Source of the DNA: Epiperipatus broadwayi
Taxonomy: Eukaryota; Onychophora; Udeonychophora; Euonychophora; Peripatidae
Assembly: GCA_028023455.1 (NCBI GenBank)
Contig: JAQFVV010001052.1
Span: forward strand, 58,683 to 122,682
DNA: 64,000 bases
Direction: 5' to 3'
In this document: piece after piece, positions 34,472-46,069 of the stretch
Numbering within the stretch: the first letter of the stretch is position 1
Layout of the letters: each line of letters opens with the position of its first letter
Position numbers and translations under genes: made by a program
Notes under the pieces: model-generated
The model's input: the letters and a program-made list of their open reading frames with translations, nothing else
What the model was told of the DNA's origin: nothing
Database searches by the model: none

Positions 34472-34720
34472 CAGACTATCATCTCTAACACATATATATA
34501 ATCAATGCTCAGTTTATATTAAGATAGCAAATCTTCATACTTTAATGGAAAGGCTTCAATCCACTGCAACTTCCAACTTTTCAGCCATCCATATCATTGA
34601 AAATCTGATGATGAAAACTCAAACCCCATGCTGATGCTAATATTATTGCCATGTCCATGTTGACCTGAAGTCACTCTGACCCCTCATGTATAGGACAGTA
34701 TCCATTAAGTGTATATATAT

Positions 34721-36735
34721 TATAATGATCGAAATGAAAATGAAGATCGAATCTAACTGCAAACTACGATATCTGCTCTACAGAGCGCCATCTAGGCATT
34801 TAAACCTAGAAAAATTTATAGAGTAGGCAGATACGCGCTGTTAAGATTCCACTTTATTTAAATATTCAGATCGTTAGCCCAAGTCACTAGCTCAGTGGAG
34901 ACGCAGAGATAAAAATCTATATCTTAATTTATATCTTAAATATAAATAAATAAAAGCCATTGCCAGAAATTAACACATAAAAATATTTATTTACGCACAT
35001 ATAAAATAACTCCGAGGAATACATTTAACGTTTATATTTTTATATTAATCTTTAATTCTAAATTTAAGTAGATTGCAAATAATGAGTTTACTATTTATTT
35101 AGAGGGTCGAGTATGAATAGACTACATAAATTTGCTTTTGAAAATAAACATTCTATCCCTATTTAACCTTAGGCTAAAATTCGCAGTCAAACTGTGATGT
35201 ATTCAATGTAATATGAAATACGGCGGCACCAAAAGTTAAGAGAAGAAATTGCCTCTCGTCAAATAGGAATATGACATCTATCAGACAAGAAGAGCAATAA
35301 AAAAACTCCATAGAAAGGAACTGCGCTCTGCATCTTATAATTCCTTCCATAGGCAAAACAGGAGAGTGCGGCGTATGAAGCGATTCTGCCAGTAGCGAAT
35401 CTCCGACTACATCTACTAACTACATCAATATATCCAATCCATTGACCCAATTTAACAACAACACAAATAACCTAAGATTACCCTCCCCTAATATAACTTT
35501 ACAAATCTATACAGCCATTCACGCCCGACTTAAGTTTAACATTTAGATACATTCGCACAGATTTGTTTAAAAATGTTGGGTGTAGATCGATTACATAGAT
35601 TCCACGGTCAAAAACATTTCAAAATAAACATAAACGATCAAAATACAAAATTATTGATACCGACAATCACAGAGGGAAATTTATAGGTAACCCAATAGTA
35701 TTCACCATAAGATACTTGCGTTGTCACCATAACTTAAAAGACATCCGAATAAATACATTTTAGATACCGTACGGTATCATTATTTATCGAATGTCTATAT
35801 ATTTTGATCAAATATGAAAACCAAAATATAATTAACCACAAACGAATCCATGCAAGCGTCTATAAACAACTTAAATTTCATGCATTTAAATAATCTTTAC
35901 AATAAGAAAAAAAAATGGAAATGATGTTTATCAATCGGAAAACATATAAAATTAAACATTATTAATTTGATTTAAAAACTTACAAAAGTCAGATAAGAGT
36001 CCGTTTTAACATTTAAGTTGGCTTGTTTATCAATTTGTAAAACTTGACGAAAGTTCTTAATTGATTTTAATAATTGTTCATTTCATATAGCTTATGGTAG
36101 AAGAGTCCAGGTTCCTGTTTTTAATTCCCGCGACACCTCCATTGGAAGATAATGTTCTGGAGATGGCAATAGCTGGTTCAAGGTATCACAGTCTTTCTTT
36201 TTTTTTTAAATAGAGAGTGTGGTATGTGCATCCTATCAGATCTCTCAAACACAAAAAGCTGGAACTCCCAGAAAAAACTGTATTTCTCTTTTTATATTAT
36301 CCACATGGATTCAATCAACAAAACGTCACTAATCCATCACTTTCGTTAGGGTCTGAGCCAAGGCTTAGTGCTTCCATTGGTCAAGCTAATTTCTTTTTAT
36401 TTTCTTATCTATCTTTCATCAGATCATTTTAATTACACAAGAGCCCAAGGGCCAATTTGGTTTTCGATAATTCATAAACAATCATTTCCATTTACAGATT
36501 ACATTAATTAATACCTGTTTTTATTTTTAAATCTTGTACTTTTTTATAAAAAAGTACGTTCAAATACTTATTTGTTTTTTTTTAAAAAAAAAAATTTTTA
36601 AAGTTTGGCATCTGTGCGAATGTATATACGTTTAACAAAACATTTTAATTTTAGCATTTAGTTTTTTACTTTTATTTGCAAACTTTTAAGTTTTTATTTT
36701 AAATTAATGTAACGACATATTTATATATCGTTACA
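34721..36735 (-). repeat. Long terminal repeat, left copy (3' LTR in element orientation)
   Basis: This 2,015-bp repeat is collinear with 37273-39238 and nearly identical by eye apart from point changes and indels. It keeps a segment of about 60 bp near 36340-36415 that is absent from the right copy. Minus-strand frames such as 35259-35450 are conserved in both copies but are short and unrecognised. Confidence 0.75.
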
Positions 36736-37252
36736 TATCAGTAAACTTTCTCAAAAAACAAAAACATTAAAAAAAAAAAAAGAATTTACTTAGTGTTAGT
36801 AATTACGTTACACAAATTGATTATATATGAAAATTTTAAAAGGACAAAACTTTTTTTTTTTTACAAGACAAAACAGTAATTACACACAAATATAATGATT
36901 AAAAAAAAGTTGACTGTTGATTCCCTATTACCAGCTAAATTTCTGCCCCCTCCCTTCCAAGTTCCATTTCTCCTACTTTTAACTATTACTCAGGCAAGTT
37001 GAACGATTAGATTTTAATTTAACAAGACTTTTTTAAAAAAAAAATATGATTTATATTTATTATTACGTTTTATTCCTCACATTTATATTTACATATGCAC
37101 AATTTTTCTTACTGGCAGTACCTTTAAGACCAAAAATTCAAACTGTAACTCCACATCAATACAACAAATATATTTATACTAATTTCAGGAAAAATATTAC
37201 GAGCATGATTCACTTTTAAAATTCTCAGGGCACTCGTGTTTATTAAAGATCG

Positions 37253-37270
37253 GCCCAAGTTGGGTAGCCA
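37253..37270 (-). promoter_or_regulatory. Putative primer-binding site
   Basis: On the minus strand, one or two bases after the end of the right-hand LTR, 18 nt starting TGG could pair with a tRNA 3' end (GCCCAAGTTGGGTAGCCA). I cannot say which tRNA. The position is right for an element read on the minus strand. Confidence 0.5.
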
Positions 37271-37272
37271 GT

Positions 37273-39238
37273 TATAATGATCGAAATGAAAGTGAAGATC
37301 GAATCTAACCGCAAACTACAATATCTGCTCTACAGAGCGCCATCTAGGCATTTAAACCTAGAAAAATTTATAGAGTAGGCAGATACGCGCTGTTAAGATT
37401 CCACTTTATTTAAATATTCAGATCGTTAGCCCAAGTCACTAGCTCAGTGGAGATGCAGAGATAAAAATCTATATCTTAATTTATATCTTAAATATAAATA
37501 AATAAAAGCAATTTCCAGAAATTAACACATAAAAATATTTATTTACGCACATATAAAATAACTCCGAGGAATACATTTAACGTTTATATTTTTATATTAA
37601 TCTTTAATTCTAAATTTAAGTAGATTGCAAATAATGAGTTTACTACTTATTTAGAGGGTCGAGTATGAATAGACTACATAAATTTGCTTTTGAAAATAAA
37701 CATTCTATCCCTATTTAACCTTAGGCTAAAATTCGCAGTCAAACTGGCATCAATCCATCTGATATATCGATGTATTCAATGTAATACGAAATACGGCGGC
37801 ACCAAAAGTTAAGAGAAGAAATTGCCTCTCATCAAATAGGAATATGACATCTATCAGACAAGAAGAGCAATAAAAAAACTCCATAGAAAGGAACTGCGCT
37901 CTGCATCTTATAATTCCTTCCATAGGCAAAACGGGAGAGTGCGGTGTATGAAGCGATTCTGCCAGTAGCGAATCTCCGACTACATCTACTAACTACTACA
38001 TCAATATATCCAATCCATTGACCCAATTTAACAACAACACAAATAACCTAAGATTACCCTCCCCTAATATAACTTTACAAATCTATACAGCCATTCACGC
38101 CCGACTTAAGTTTAACATTTAGATACGTTCGCACAGATTTGTTTAAAAATGTTGGGTATAGATCGATTACATAGATTCCACGGTCAAAAACATTTCAAAA
38201 TAAACATAAACGATCAAAATACAAAATTATTGATACCAACAATCGCAGAGGGAAATTTATAAGTAACCCAATAGTATTCACCATAAGATACTTGCGTTGT
38301 CACCAATAACTTAAAAGACATCCGAATAAATACATTTTAGATACCATACAGTATCATTATTTATCGAATGTCTATATATTTTGATCAAATATGAAAACCA
38401 AAATATAATTAACCGCAAACGAATCCATGCAAGCATCTATAAACAACTTAAATTTCATGCATTTAAATAATCTTTACAATAAGAAAAAAAAATGGAAATG
38501 ATGCTTATCAATCGGAAAACATATAAAATTAAACATTATTAATTTGATTTAAAAACTTACAAATGTCAGATAAGAGTCCGTTTTAATATTTAAGTTGGCT
38601 TGTTTATCAATTTGTAAAACTTGACGAAAGTTCTTAATTGATTTTAATAATTGTTCATTTCATATAGCTTATGGTAGAAGAGTCCAGGTTCCTGTTTTTA
38701 ATTCCCATGACGCCTCCATTGGAAGATAATGTTCTGGAGATGGCAATAGCTAGTTCAAGGTATCACAGTCTTTCATTTTTTTTTAAATAGAGAGTGTGGT
38801 ATGTGCGTCCTATCACATCTCTCAAACACAAAAAGCTGGAACTCCCAGAAAAAACTGTATTTCCCTTTTTATATTATCCACACGGATTCAATCAACAAAA
38901 TGTCACTAATCCATCACTTTCATCAGATCATTTTAATTATATAAGAGCCCAAGGGCCAGTTTGGTTTTCGATAATTCATAAACAATCATTTCCATTTACA
39001 GATTACATTAATTAATACCTGTTTTTATTTTTAAATCTTGTACTTTTTTATAAAAAAGTACGTTCAAATACTTATTTGTTTTTTTTTTAAAAAAATATTT
39101 TTAAAGTTTGGCATCTGTGCGAATGTATATATGTTTAACAAAACATTTTAATTTTAGCGTTTAGTTTTTTACTTTTATTTGCGAACCTTTAAGTTTTTAT
39201 TTTAAATTAATGTAACGACATATTTATATATCGTTACA
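37273..39238 (-). repeat. Long terminal repeat, right copy (5' LTR in element orientation)
   Basis: This 1,966-bp repeat matches the left copy. It has an insertion near 37745-37770 (CATCAATCCATCTGATATATC) and a deletion near 38920 relative to it. The near-identity of the two LTRs points to a fairly recent insertion. Confidence 0.75.
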
Positions 39239-42200
39239 ATATATATATATATTCATGAAGATAAGCTGAAGGCAGTAATGCAGTATGGATAAATGTCACT
39301 AATTACATTGAATAGAATTTACTGCTCTAAAATGAATGACCTTTTGTTTTAATGCTATAACTTATACAAATAATACTCTATGCTGCTATAATGTATGTAT
39401 ACAGAATATTTCATTTAATAAAATATACGTTAAGATTTGACACCCTTTTTTTTTTTTGCTATTTAAAATAATACAATCCTACCTTCATCGATTTTGATAA
39501 TAACTCAGAATATTTAAGCATTTGATATTTTAAGAGTATGAAAAATAAAGTAAAACTAGCAGTTATAAAGAAACCAAGTAATAGGTCACCTTTTCAGAAC
39601 TTAATAAATAACATTTTTAAAAATTTCATAGCATTAATTAGCCTAGGTAATGATTTACCCCAGATAGAATTACTTCACTCTATTTGGAATTGAACAAATA
39701 GTTTTTACAATAAAAACCCACATAAAATGTTGACTCATAAAAACAATCTTGCGAGTTACTTGAGATTGGCATATTAATAATAACAAAAACATACATATAA
39801 AATCAAATAATAAATACATATAAATAAATGACCACTCCAAAGTTAAAGAAAGTTAGAGCATATGAGAGAGAATTAGATTTATAGAAGCTATTTAAGAGCA
39901 AATTAAATTTTTACATAGTAGGAAGATACAAGGTTAAATTAGTCATGAAAGAAATCTTGATGAGATTAGTTAGGCTATATTTACTTTCAGGTAGTGGCTT
40001 GAAAATAATTTACCTTGCACCATTTTAAGAGTCCATTTTTCAAAGTCTGGCTTATGCACAGCATTTCAAGGATCCCTGTGAGTTTTTAGATAACAGCAAG
40101 CTTCTGATCAGCATTCCAAAGTTCTCTGGTTGGGCATTTACTTCATTCTTATGGCAGTGAAAGTTGACCTCCACAGGTGGGGAAAGGTGATGGGATTTCT
40201 ATAAAATCATCATTTTTAAATTTCAAACCAGCATTGGGTTATGTTGACAACATGGCTCTCCCAATAGTAGCTAACTGTTGGTATTTAAAATCAGTCCATT
40301 ATATATCCCACTCAGGTATTTGAGGAATACTTTTAATTTCTTATTTCTATCTCAAACCCTAATCTTCGATTTAACAAAATCTTACATTTTCTTTATCCAT
40401 TATTCTTGAAGATTCAATCATTAGATAATGTTTCAAAATTATATTCAAATCTATTTCCAGATTGGAAATAGATTTGACAAAATTGTTTATAACAAAAGTA
40501 AAATCTATTAATCTTATTCCTTACTTTATTTTCAGTAAAACATTAATTAAAAATTCCTTCCCAAGGTTAAAACAATATTATATTTCCAATCCTTTTATTA
40601 TTTTTGGACAATTAATGGTTGCATCTGCCATCTTGGATTTGACAAAATATACAATTTAATAGTTATCAAATTAATATTTGGTTAGCATGTGAAGAAAAAA
40701 AATTAATAGTAAAAAAAAATATTGAAAAGCTAAAATTTATAATTTTGAGGCATGCTTCTCAGAAATACACATGAAATATATATTTACAACTAAAGGAGCA
40801 GGATGGAACATAGGGTTTGAATACAGGTTAGTAGATAGAACTATGAAGCTCAATCTTGGGCTAAGATTGACTGCTTCAATACGTATACATCAAACCCTGA
40901 TGATAATCTCTATAGAAAAAACTCAAAATTTTGGAGGTTAAACAAAGTCTAAAAAATCAATAAATTGCAGGGTTTTGATGAGGAAAGCAAAAAAATGTTT
41001 GCAGAAAAAATAATATAATTTCATATCTGTTATATATATATAAATTAATAATTAAATATATAAAAATATAATTAATAATGCAGCAAGTCTTAAATATGCC
41101 AAAGTAGTCCTAAAACAATTTGATAAATGAAATACTCCTTAGTTTCAAGGGAAATTAATTTATTCAATTTTATATATAATTTATAAGTAGTCAATCATAT
41201 AAATTAATCCACCATGTATAACATGTAACAATAGAGTTTATTTCATTATTGCCATCGGTACATTCCAGGAAATAAAATTCAAAAAAGATACTAATTTATT
41301 AGATAAACTCAAGACAATTATTCCCAATTCATGAATAAATACTAACTTAAAAATTTTATAAATCTGGAATAACTTTTTTTTTTTTTAAATGATGATTCAT
41401 AGAATAAGTATTATAACTTATATTGTACAATAATTATATACCAAAAGTAAATAATATTATAGAAGAACCAGATAGGGATTTTATTTTTATTTTTAACTTT
41501 TAATCAAAATTTAATTCAGTAATTATTTATTTCTGTCTCATATAGTGAGACAAATACTATATGCATATAAATTTGTATATGTGGAATGTCTCGCAGAAAA
41601 AGTTATAAAAAATGAAAAACCAAAAATAATTAATTATTAATATCATGTTTGTATACAACAATTACATGCGATAATAAATGGCTTTAAGTTTAAACTAAAT
41701 GATAAAAATATTGTATGGGCATGAGATTTTTAGTTAGCTAATTTAATTTTTTTATCTAAATTAAGTGAAATATAGATAGATTACCATTAATCTAACACCA
41801 GATTCAAAACGATTTATTATTTTAAAAAATTACAAAGTATTGATTTTATTTATTATTTTAATTACTATTAAAAAAAAATGTGCTGATATAAATAAAAATA
41901 TAATCTGCATTTTAAAGTATTATATTGGAACTATTAAAAATAAATTCATTCAATTTATAAAAAGATTTTAAGGTAAACAAACTATAGATAGGAAAATTAA
42001 TGTTATTTGAATTTTCAGCAGAGTTTGTGTATAATAATGAATAAAATAATTATTGCTGACATTTAAAAAATTCACAAATCCTAAAAAGGTTGGAAGTAGG
42101 ATTTTTTTTTTTTTTGCAATGTTGCAGTCAGAATTAAATATAATTAGATAAAAAAATGTAATGTACAGTTAGTTGATTTCTATAATCCTTATAATGTGAA

Positions 42201-42260
42201 TGATTAATTTTTTTTTTTACCAATATTGTATTTTTATTATGGTTTTAATAAATACACTAG
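39239..42260. other. Gene-less stretch with an imperfect hairpin
   Basis: No gene is seen. The part 40000-40280 is less AT-rich and may be an unknown element. At about 40845-40880, GAAGCTCAATCTT and AAGATTGACTGCTTC form an imperfect hairpin, nested between AGGGTTTGA (40811) and TCAAACCCT (40889), which suggests the ends of a small foldback repeat. Confidence 0.4.
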
Positions 42261-42261
42261 T

Positions 42262-42318
42262 GTCCCAACTTCTCACTGAAGAGACCCATAGGTCGAAAAC
42301 CTATCTGGGGATGGGGAC
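42262..42318 (+). ncRNA. Degenerate hammerhead (HHR-A, 42.3 kb)
   Basis: CTGAAGA and GACC/GGTC are kept, but an extra A follows GAAA and the palindromic helix III is lost (ACCTATC instead of ACCGGTC). Confidence 0.5.
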
Positions 42319-42683
42319 AATCTAAGATAAAGATCATTTGAATGCCTTCTCTTGTAGTAGCATTTATCATAATAATAAAAAAAGCTTGTTTAGAGCTCAT
42401 TAGCATGCTTTTAATTTTACATATTGGTAAATGCAAACTATATATGTCATGTGACATCTGCCTTTTTATTATTATTATTACTATTTTGCTGTTGGGGCTT
42501 TGGCTAAATTAAATGGCTAAGCCTATTAATATATGGAGTATCTGAATTAAGTTCAAGCCCATATAATTTTTTTAGTTGGAGAGCTGACTTTAAAGACATG
42601 CAGATTTCTAAAAGTTTCAGATCTTCTTCTTGACAATTACATTTTAGATAAATGCTTAGCTTGAGTTGGCTTTTTAATCTAGG

Positions 42684-42739
42684 GTCCCAACTCTTCACTG
42701 AACAGACCCATAGGTCGAAACCAGTCTGGGGATGGGGAC
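42684..42739 (+). ncRNA. Degenerate hammerhead (HHR-A, 42.7 kb)
   Basis: The core reads CTGAACA (42698-42704). The invariant G8 is C, which should abolish cleavage, and helix III is ACCAGTC with a mismatch. The rest of the fold is recognisable. Confidence 0.5.
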
Positions 42740-43167
42740 AATCTAAGATAAAGATGATTTGAATGCCTTCTCTTGTAATAGCATTTATCATAATAAAAAA
42801 AAGCTTGTTTAGAGCTCATTAGCATGCTCTTAATTTTACATATTGTAAATGCAAGCTATATATAAGTCATGTGACATCTGACTTTTTATTATTACTATTT
42901 TGAGTACAACCAAAACAAATTATGAGATTACTGATCTAAAATTGAACAAGTAAATGGTATTTCAAGCTTATATTTAATAACCTTTATTCATAAAAAGTTT
43001 ATTATTAGCTGTATAACACATAAAATCATACCCCCGTCCCCAATAACTAACAATTACAATGACCATAATGCACAATTACAATGATTTTATTTTGACCACA
43101 GGCAAAATAATATTCTTAAATATTTTAATCCATAAATTTAATTGAATAAATATATTTTAGTTAATAT

Positions 43168-43179
43168 ATACATTTTAAA
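43168..43179. repeat. TSD of twin-primed LINE, left copy
   Basis: ATACATTTTAAA, repeated exactly at 45219-45230. Confidence 0.8.
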
Positions 43180-43189
43180 TTCTCTAGTC

Positions 43190-43745
43190 TCAATTATTGG
43201 TCAATTGCTACTTTTTTCTACCAGCTATCTTTGTTGCAGTTTTTAAAAGTGTATCAGTTATTTTCATATTAATTTCATTCAAATCTGAAACATGTTCAAA
43301 ATCTACTATTACTTGAAACCGATTTCTAAGTTCTAATTTAAATTCATTAAAATGTTTCTGAAAATTAGGAATATCAATTGTAAATATTGTTTTTCTTAAT
43401 AATTTTTGTCTCTCTAGTTTTGTATTAAGACATATCTTACATCTTACTAATTGATGATCGCTTTCTGTGTTAAATTTATTAAAAACATTACAATCTTGAA
43501 ATATGTATTTTCTGTTAGTCAAAATATAATCCAATTCTGCTGTACCTTCATTTGGATGCTTTCATGTCCATTTCCTTTTAACATTTTTTTTTCAAAAAAA
43601 GAATTCATAATATAAAGTTTTTCTTTTTCTGAAAACTCCACAAGTCTATGTCCTCTCTCATTCTATTACCATAACCAAAATTACCTACAGCACTTTTATC
43701 TTTCATTTGTTTACCAATTCTAACATTAAGGTCTCCCATACAATT
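43190..43745 (-). pseudogene. LINE endonuclease segment (inverted)
   Basis: Read from the junction at 43745 downward: MGDLNVRIGKQMKDKSAVG, then NFGYGNRM, a frame break, and then the frame 43208-43534 with MDYILTNRKYIFQDCN and FNTESDHQLVRCK. GD-N and SDH are the Asp/Asn and His catalytic blocks of the apurinic-type endonuclease. The N-terminal third is missing. The frame ends with KIAGRKK and a stop, in the region that links to the RT. Confidence 0.8.
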
Positions 43746-45218
43746 TTAAAATTTTAAAGGAAGAAGTGAGACATGCAATTAAATGTATGAAGAAAGGAAA
43801 GGCTCCGGGTAATGAATGAATTATAATTGATATATTAAAAAAAGCAGTGAAGAAATATAATTTTTTTAGCAAAGTTATATACCAAATGTCTAAATGATAA
43901 AGATGTACTTGATAATTGGAAGAATGCAGTATTAATATTAATATTTTAAAAAGGTGATAAAGAAGATATTAGAAATTACAGACCTATCAGCCTTTTATCA
44001 GTTTTATACAAAATTTTACCAAGATAATTTTAACTTATCTATAGAGAACATTGGATTTCTACCAACCAAGAGAAACTGGATTTAAAAGTGGTTTTAGTAC
44101 AGTAGATTATATCCAGGTATTGAGAAAAGTTATAGAAAGGACAAATGAATATGAGTTGTCATTATGCATTGGGTTTGTAGATTATGAAAAAGCATTTGAT
44201 TCTATAAACATATCTTCAGTGATTAAAGCATTCGATCATCAAGGTATAGATTCAGGATATTGTCATATTTTAAAGAATATTTACAAAAATGCAACAGCAA
44301 CAATTATATTGCATAATGATACTGGGAAAGTCAACATTGAGAAGGGTGTAAGACAGGGTAACTCTATATCTCCAAAACGTTTTACAGCAGTGCTGCAAGA
44401 AGTATTTTGCGGATTAAAATGGGAAGCTAAAGGTGTGAAAGTAAATGGAGATCATTTAAGTCATTACAATAGATTTTTCATATGATGTAGTTGTTTTTGC
44501 AAATAATGCTTTAGACCTGCAGGAAATGTTGTAGGAGTTATCAGATGAAAGTAGGAAAGTGGGATTAAAGATAAATACTAAAAAGACTAAAGTAATGTTT
44601 AATATGAAAATAGATTATGATGAATTAGAAGAAGTTGATAGTTACAAATACCTTAGTTAGATTATTAATACAAATGGAAACATAATAGATGAAATTAATC
44701 GTAGAATTAAACTTAGTTGGAGTGCTTTTGGTAGAAATAACTTGATACTAAAAGTAAATATGCCTATGTGTTTAAAAAAGGTTTTTAATAAATGTGTTTT
44801 AGCAGTTCTTACTTATGGATCTGAGATATGGACAATTAATAGAAGAGCAATACAGAGACTTCAGACCACCCAAAGAAGTATGGAGAGATGCATGTTGGGA
44901 GTGCAAGAAGGGATTGAAAATACAATATGTGGGCAAGATAACAAATAGGTGTTACTGACCTCATTGAAAAAATGAAAAGACTGAAGTGGAGTTGGGTTGG
45001 ACATATTGCTAGACTATATGATAATAGATTGACAATTGAAATCTTAAATTGGATTCCAAGAGATTTAAAAGACCCAGAAAGAGACAACATGTGAGATGGA
45101 TGGATGAAATAAAGTGTGCATGGGTGATATGGAGAAAAGAAGCTAAAGATCAGAGAAGATGGATTGAACTTGGAGAGATCTTCATCCGGCAGTGGATTGA
45201 TAATGGTTTATGATGATG
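43746..45218 (+). pseudogene. LINE reverse transcriptase segment
   Basis: KEEVRHAIKCMKKGKAPG (about 43760) is followed by broken frames. The frame 44051-44485 then has RETGFKSGFST, motif A IGFVDYEKAFDSI, GVRQGNSISPKRF (motif B) and reads up to the SHYNRFFI point where a shift precedes the expected FADD motif (VVVFANNA at about 44490, both Asp changed to Asn). The frame 44742-44948 carries MPMCLKKVFNKCVLAVLTYG and RRAIQRLQTTQRSMERCMLG. The C-terminal domain (LKWSWVGHIARL) follows near 44980. Dead copy. Confidence 0.82.
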
Positions 45219-45230
45219 ATACATTTTAAA
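45219..45230. repeat. TSD of twin-primed LINE, right copy
   Basis: ATACATTTTAAA, identical to 43168-43179. Confidence 0.8.
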
Positions 45231-46069
45231 ATTTAATACAAATATTTTGTTGTTTTAATGATCAAAATATGTTTTTGATTACTTGAAACTGGCAATTTTT
45301 GATTTGTACTCATTAAAATTAAAATTCTTTACTTTGGACAAGTCATAAAAAAGTACTGATTGATTTGCAAGGGTATGATGGAAATTAGATAAAATATTAA
45401 TTGTATTTTAATACTATAATGAAAACACAACTATATAATGAATAAACTCTATATTGTAGTATATATTTTTAACATAATTATTATCATATTATTGCAGTAG
45501 ATGTAGTTTTAAGTAAGTCACTATCGTATGATGTCACAAATCTTACAATACAGTACCCTAATTTGATCAAATATTTAAAAAAAGTTTGGAATTTTTTTTA
45601 AAGTTTATAAATAGCAAATGATTGATTATTAATCAAAATAGTCAACCCCAAATTGATGATTATTACAGTGAATCCCCATTTAACTTTTCAATAGGCTGAC
45701 ATTTTTATTAATCGTCCCTAATGACAATTGTTATTAATGTTCAACTTTTGATTTTAGTATTTAAATTTTTATTTTACATTAGAGTTCAATAAACAGAGCT
45801 TGATTTGTTAGAGATATAATTTTACAGACAAAAATATGGTATTGGTCAAGTAATGACATTTCTTTTGTGGAAATTATATAATTTACAATTAGTTTGTCCT
45901 TTAAAATATTGTTTTCATAAGACTAGACAATTACTGTTGAATTTATTGTTTGTCTATTATGAAAGAGAAATAAGAAAATTTGACATAATATAAGTTACAA
46001 TAATTTGTACTTTAGTTTTTACTTTTATGTGAATCAAATTTTCAAAAATTGTTCAATTTATCAATTAGT
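45231..46069. other. Gene-less AT-rich stretch
   Basis: I see no gene and no repeat family in this interval. Confidence 0.5.

Larger units (their letters stand above)
33858..34714 (-). mobile_element. Hammerhead tandem dimer, family HHR-C (463-470-nt units)
   Basis: Two direct repeats start at 33858 and 34321 with AAGTATAGAGGATTTGAACT and run to CCTCATGTATAGGACAG and beyond (first copy to about 34240, second to 34714). They are separated by an approximately 80-nt piece that forms the rest of the unit. Small indels make the hammerhead-to-hammerhead distance 470 nt. Each unit holds one canonical hammerhead on the minus strand. No ORF is present. The unit is unrelated in sequence to HHR-A and HHR-B. 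Size and design fit a metazoan retrozyme. Confidence 0.75.
34721..39238 (-). mobile_element. Non-autonomous LTR-type element with ~2-kb LTRs
   Basis: Two long direct repeats (34721-36735 and 37273-39238) enclose 537 bp without coding potential. On the minus strand each repeat starts TGTAACGATATATAA and ends CATTATAA. Directly inside the minus-strand 5' repeat is TGGCTACCCAACTTGGGC (complement of plus 37253-37270), a plausible tRNA primer-binding site because it starts TGG and has tRNA-end character. No gag, pol or clear polypurine tract is seen. Flanks are TA repeats, so a TSD cannot be told apart. Shape resembles LARD/TRIM-type non-autonomous elements with unusually long LTRs. Confidence 0.65.
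42261..42902 (+). mobile_element. Decayed HHR-A dimer
   Basis: The HHR-A unit occurs here with two hammerhead positions 422 nt apart (42276 and 42698). Sequence between and after them follows the 1-1541 array word for word with many substitutions (for example the AATGCCTTCTCTTGTA and TATGGAGTATCTGAATTAAG segments). It is an older insertion of the same family on the same strand. Confidence 0.8.
43180..45218 (+). mobile_element. LINE with 5' inversion (twin priming), RTE-like
   Basis: The element sits between exact 12-nt TSDs and ends in a short TGA repeat. Its left part (43180-43745) carries endonuclease sequence on the minus strand and its right part (43746-45218) carries RT sequence on the plus strand. 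The inverted part runs from mid-endonuclease at the junction out to the post-endonuclease linker at the left TSD, exactly the order expected when the 5' portion is primed from the second nick. It is the same family as 5856-6605 and 16640-18060. Confidence 0.85.

Noticed and set aside
35174-38026. Minus-strand ORFs conserved in both 2-kb repeats (for example 35259-35450 and 37832-38026)
   Set aside because: Conservation is explained by the LTR duplication; the frames are short and have no recognisable domain.
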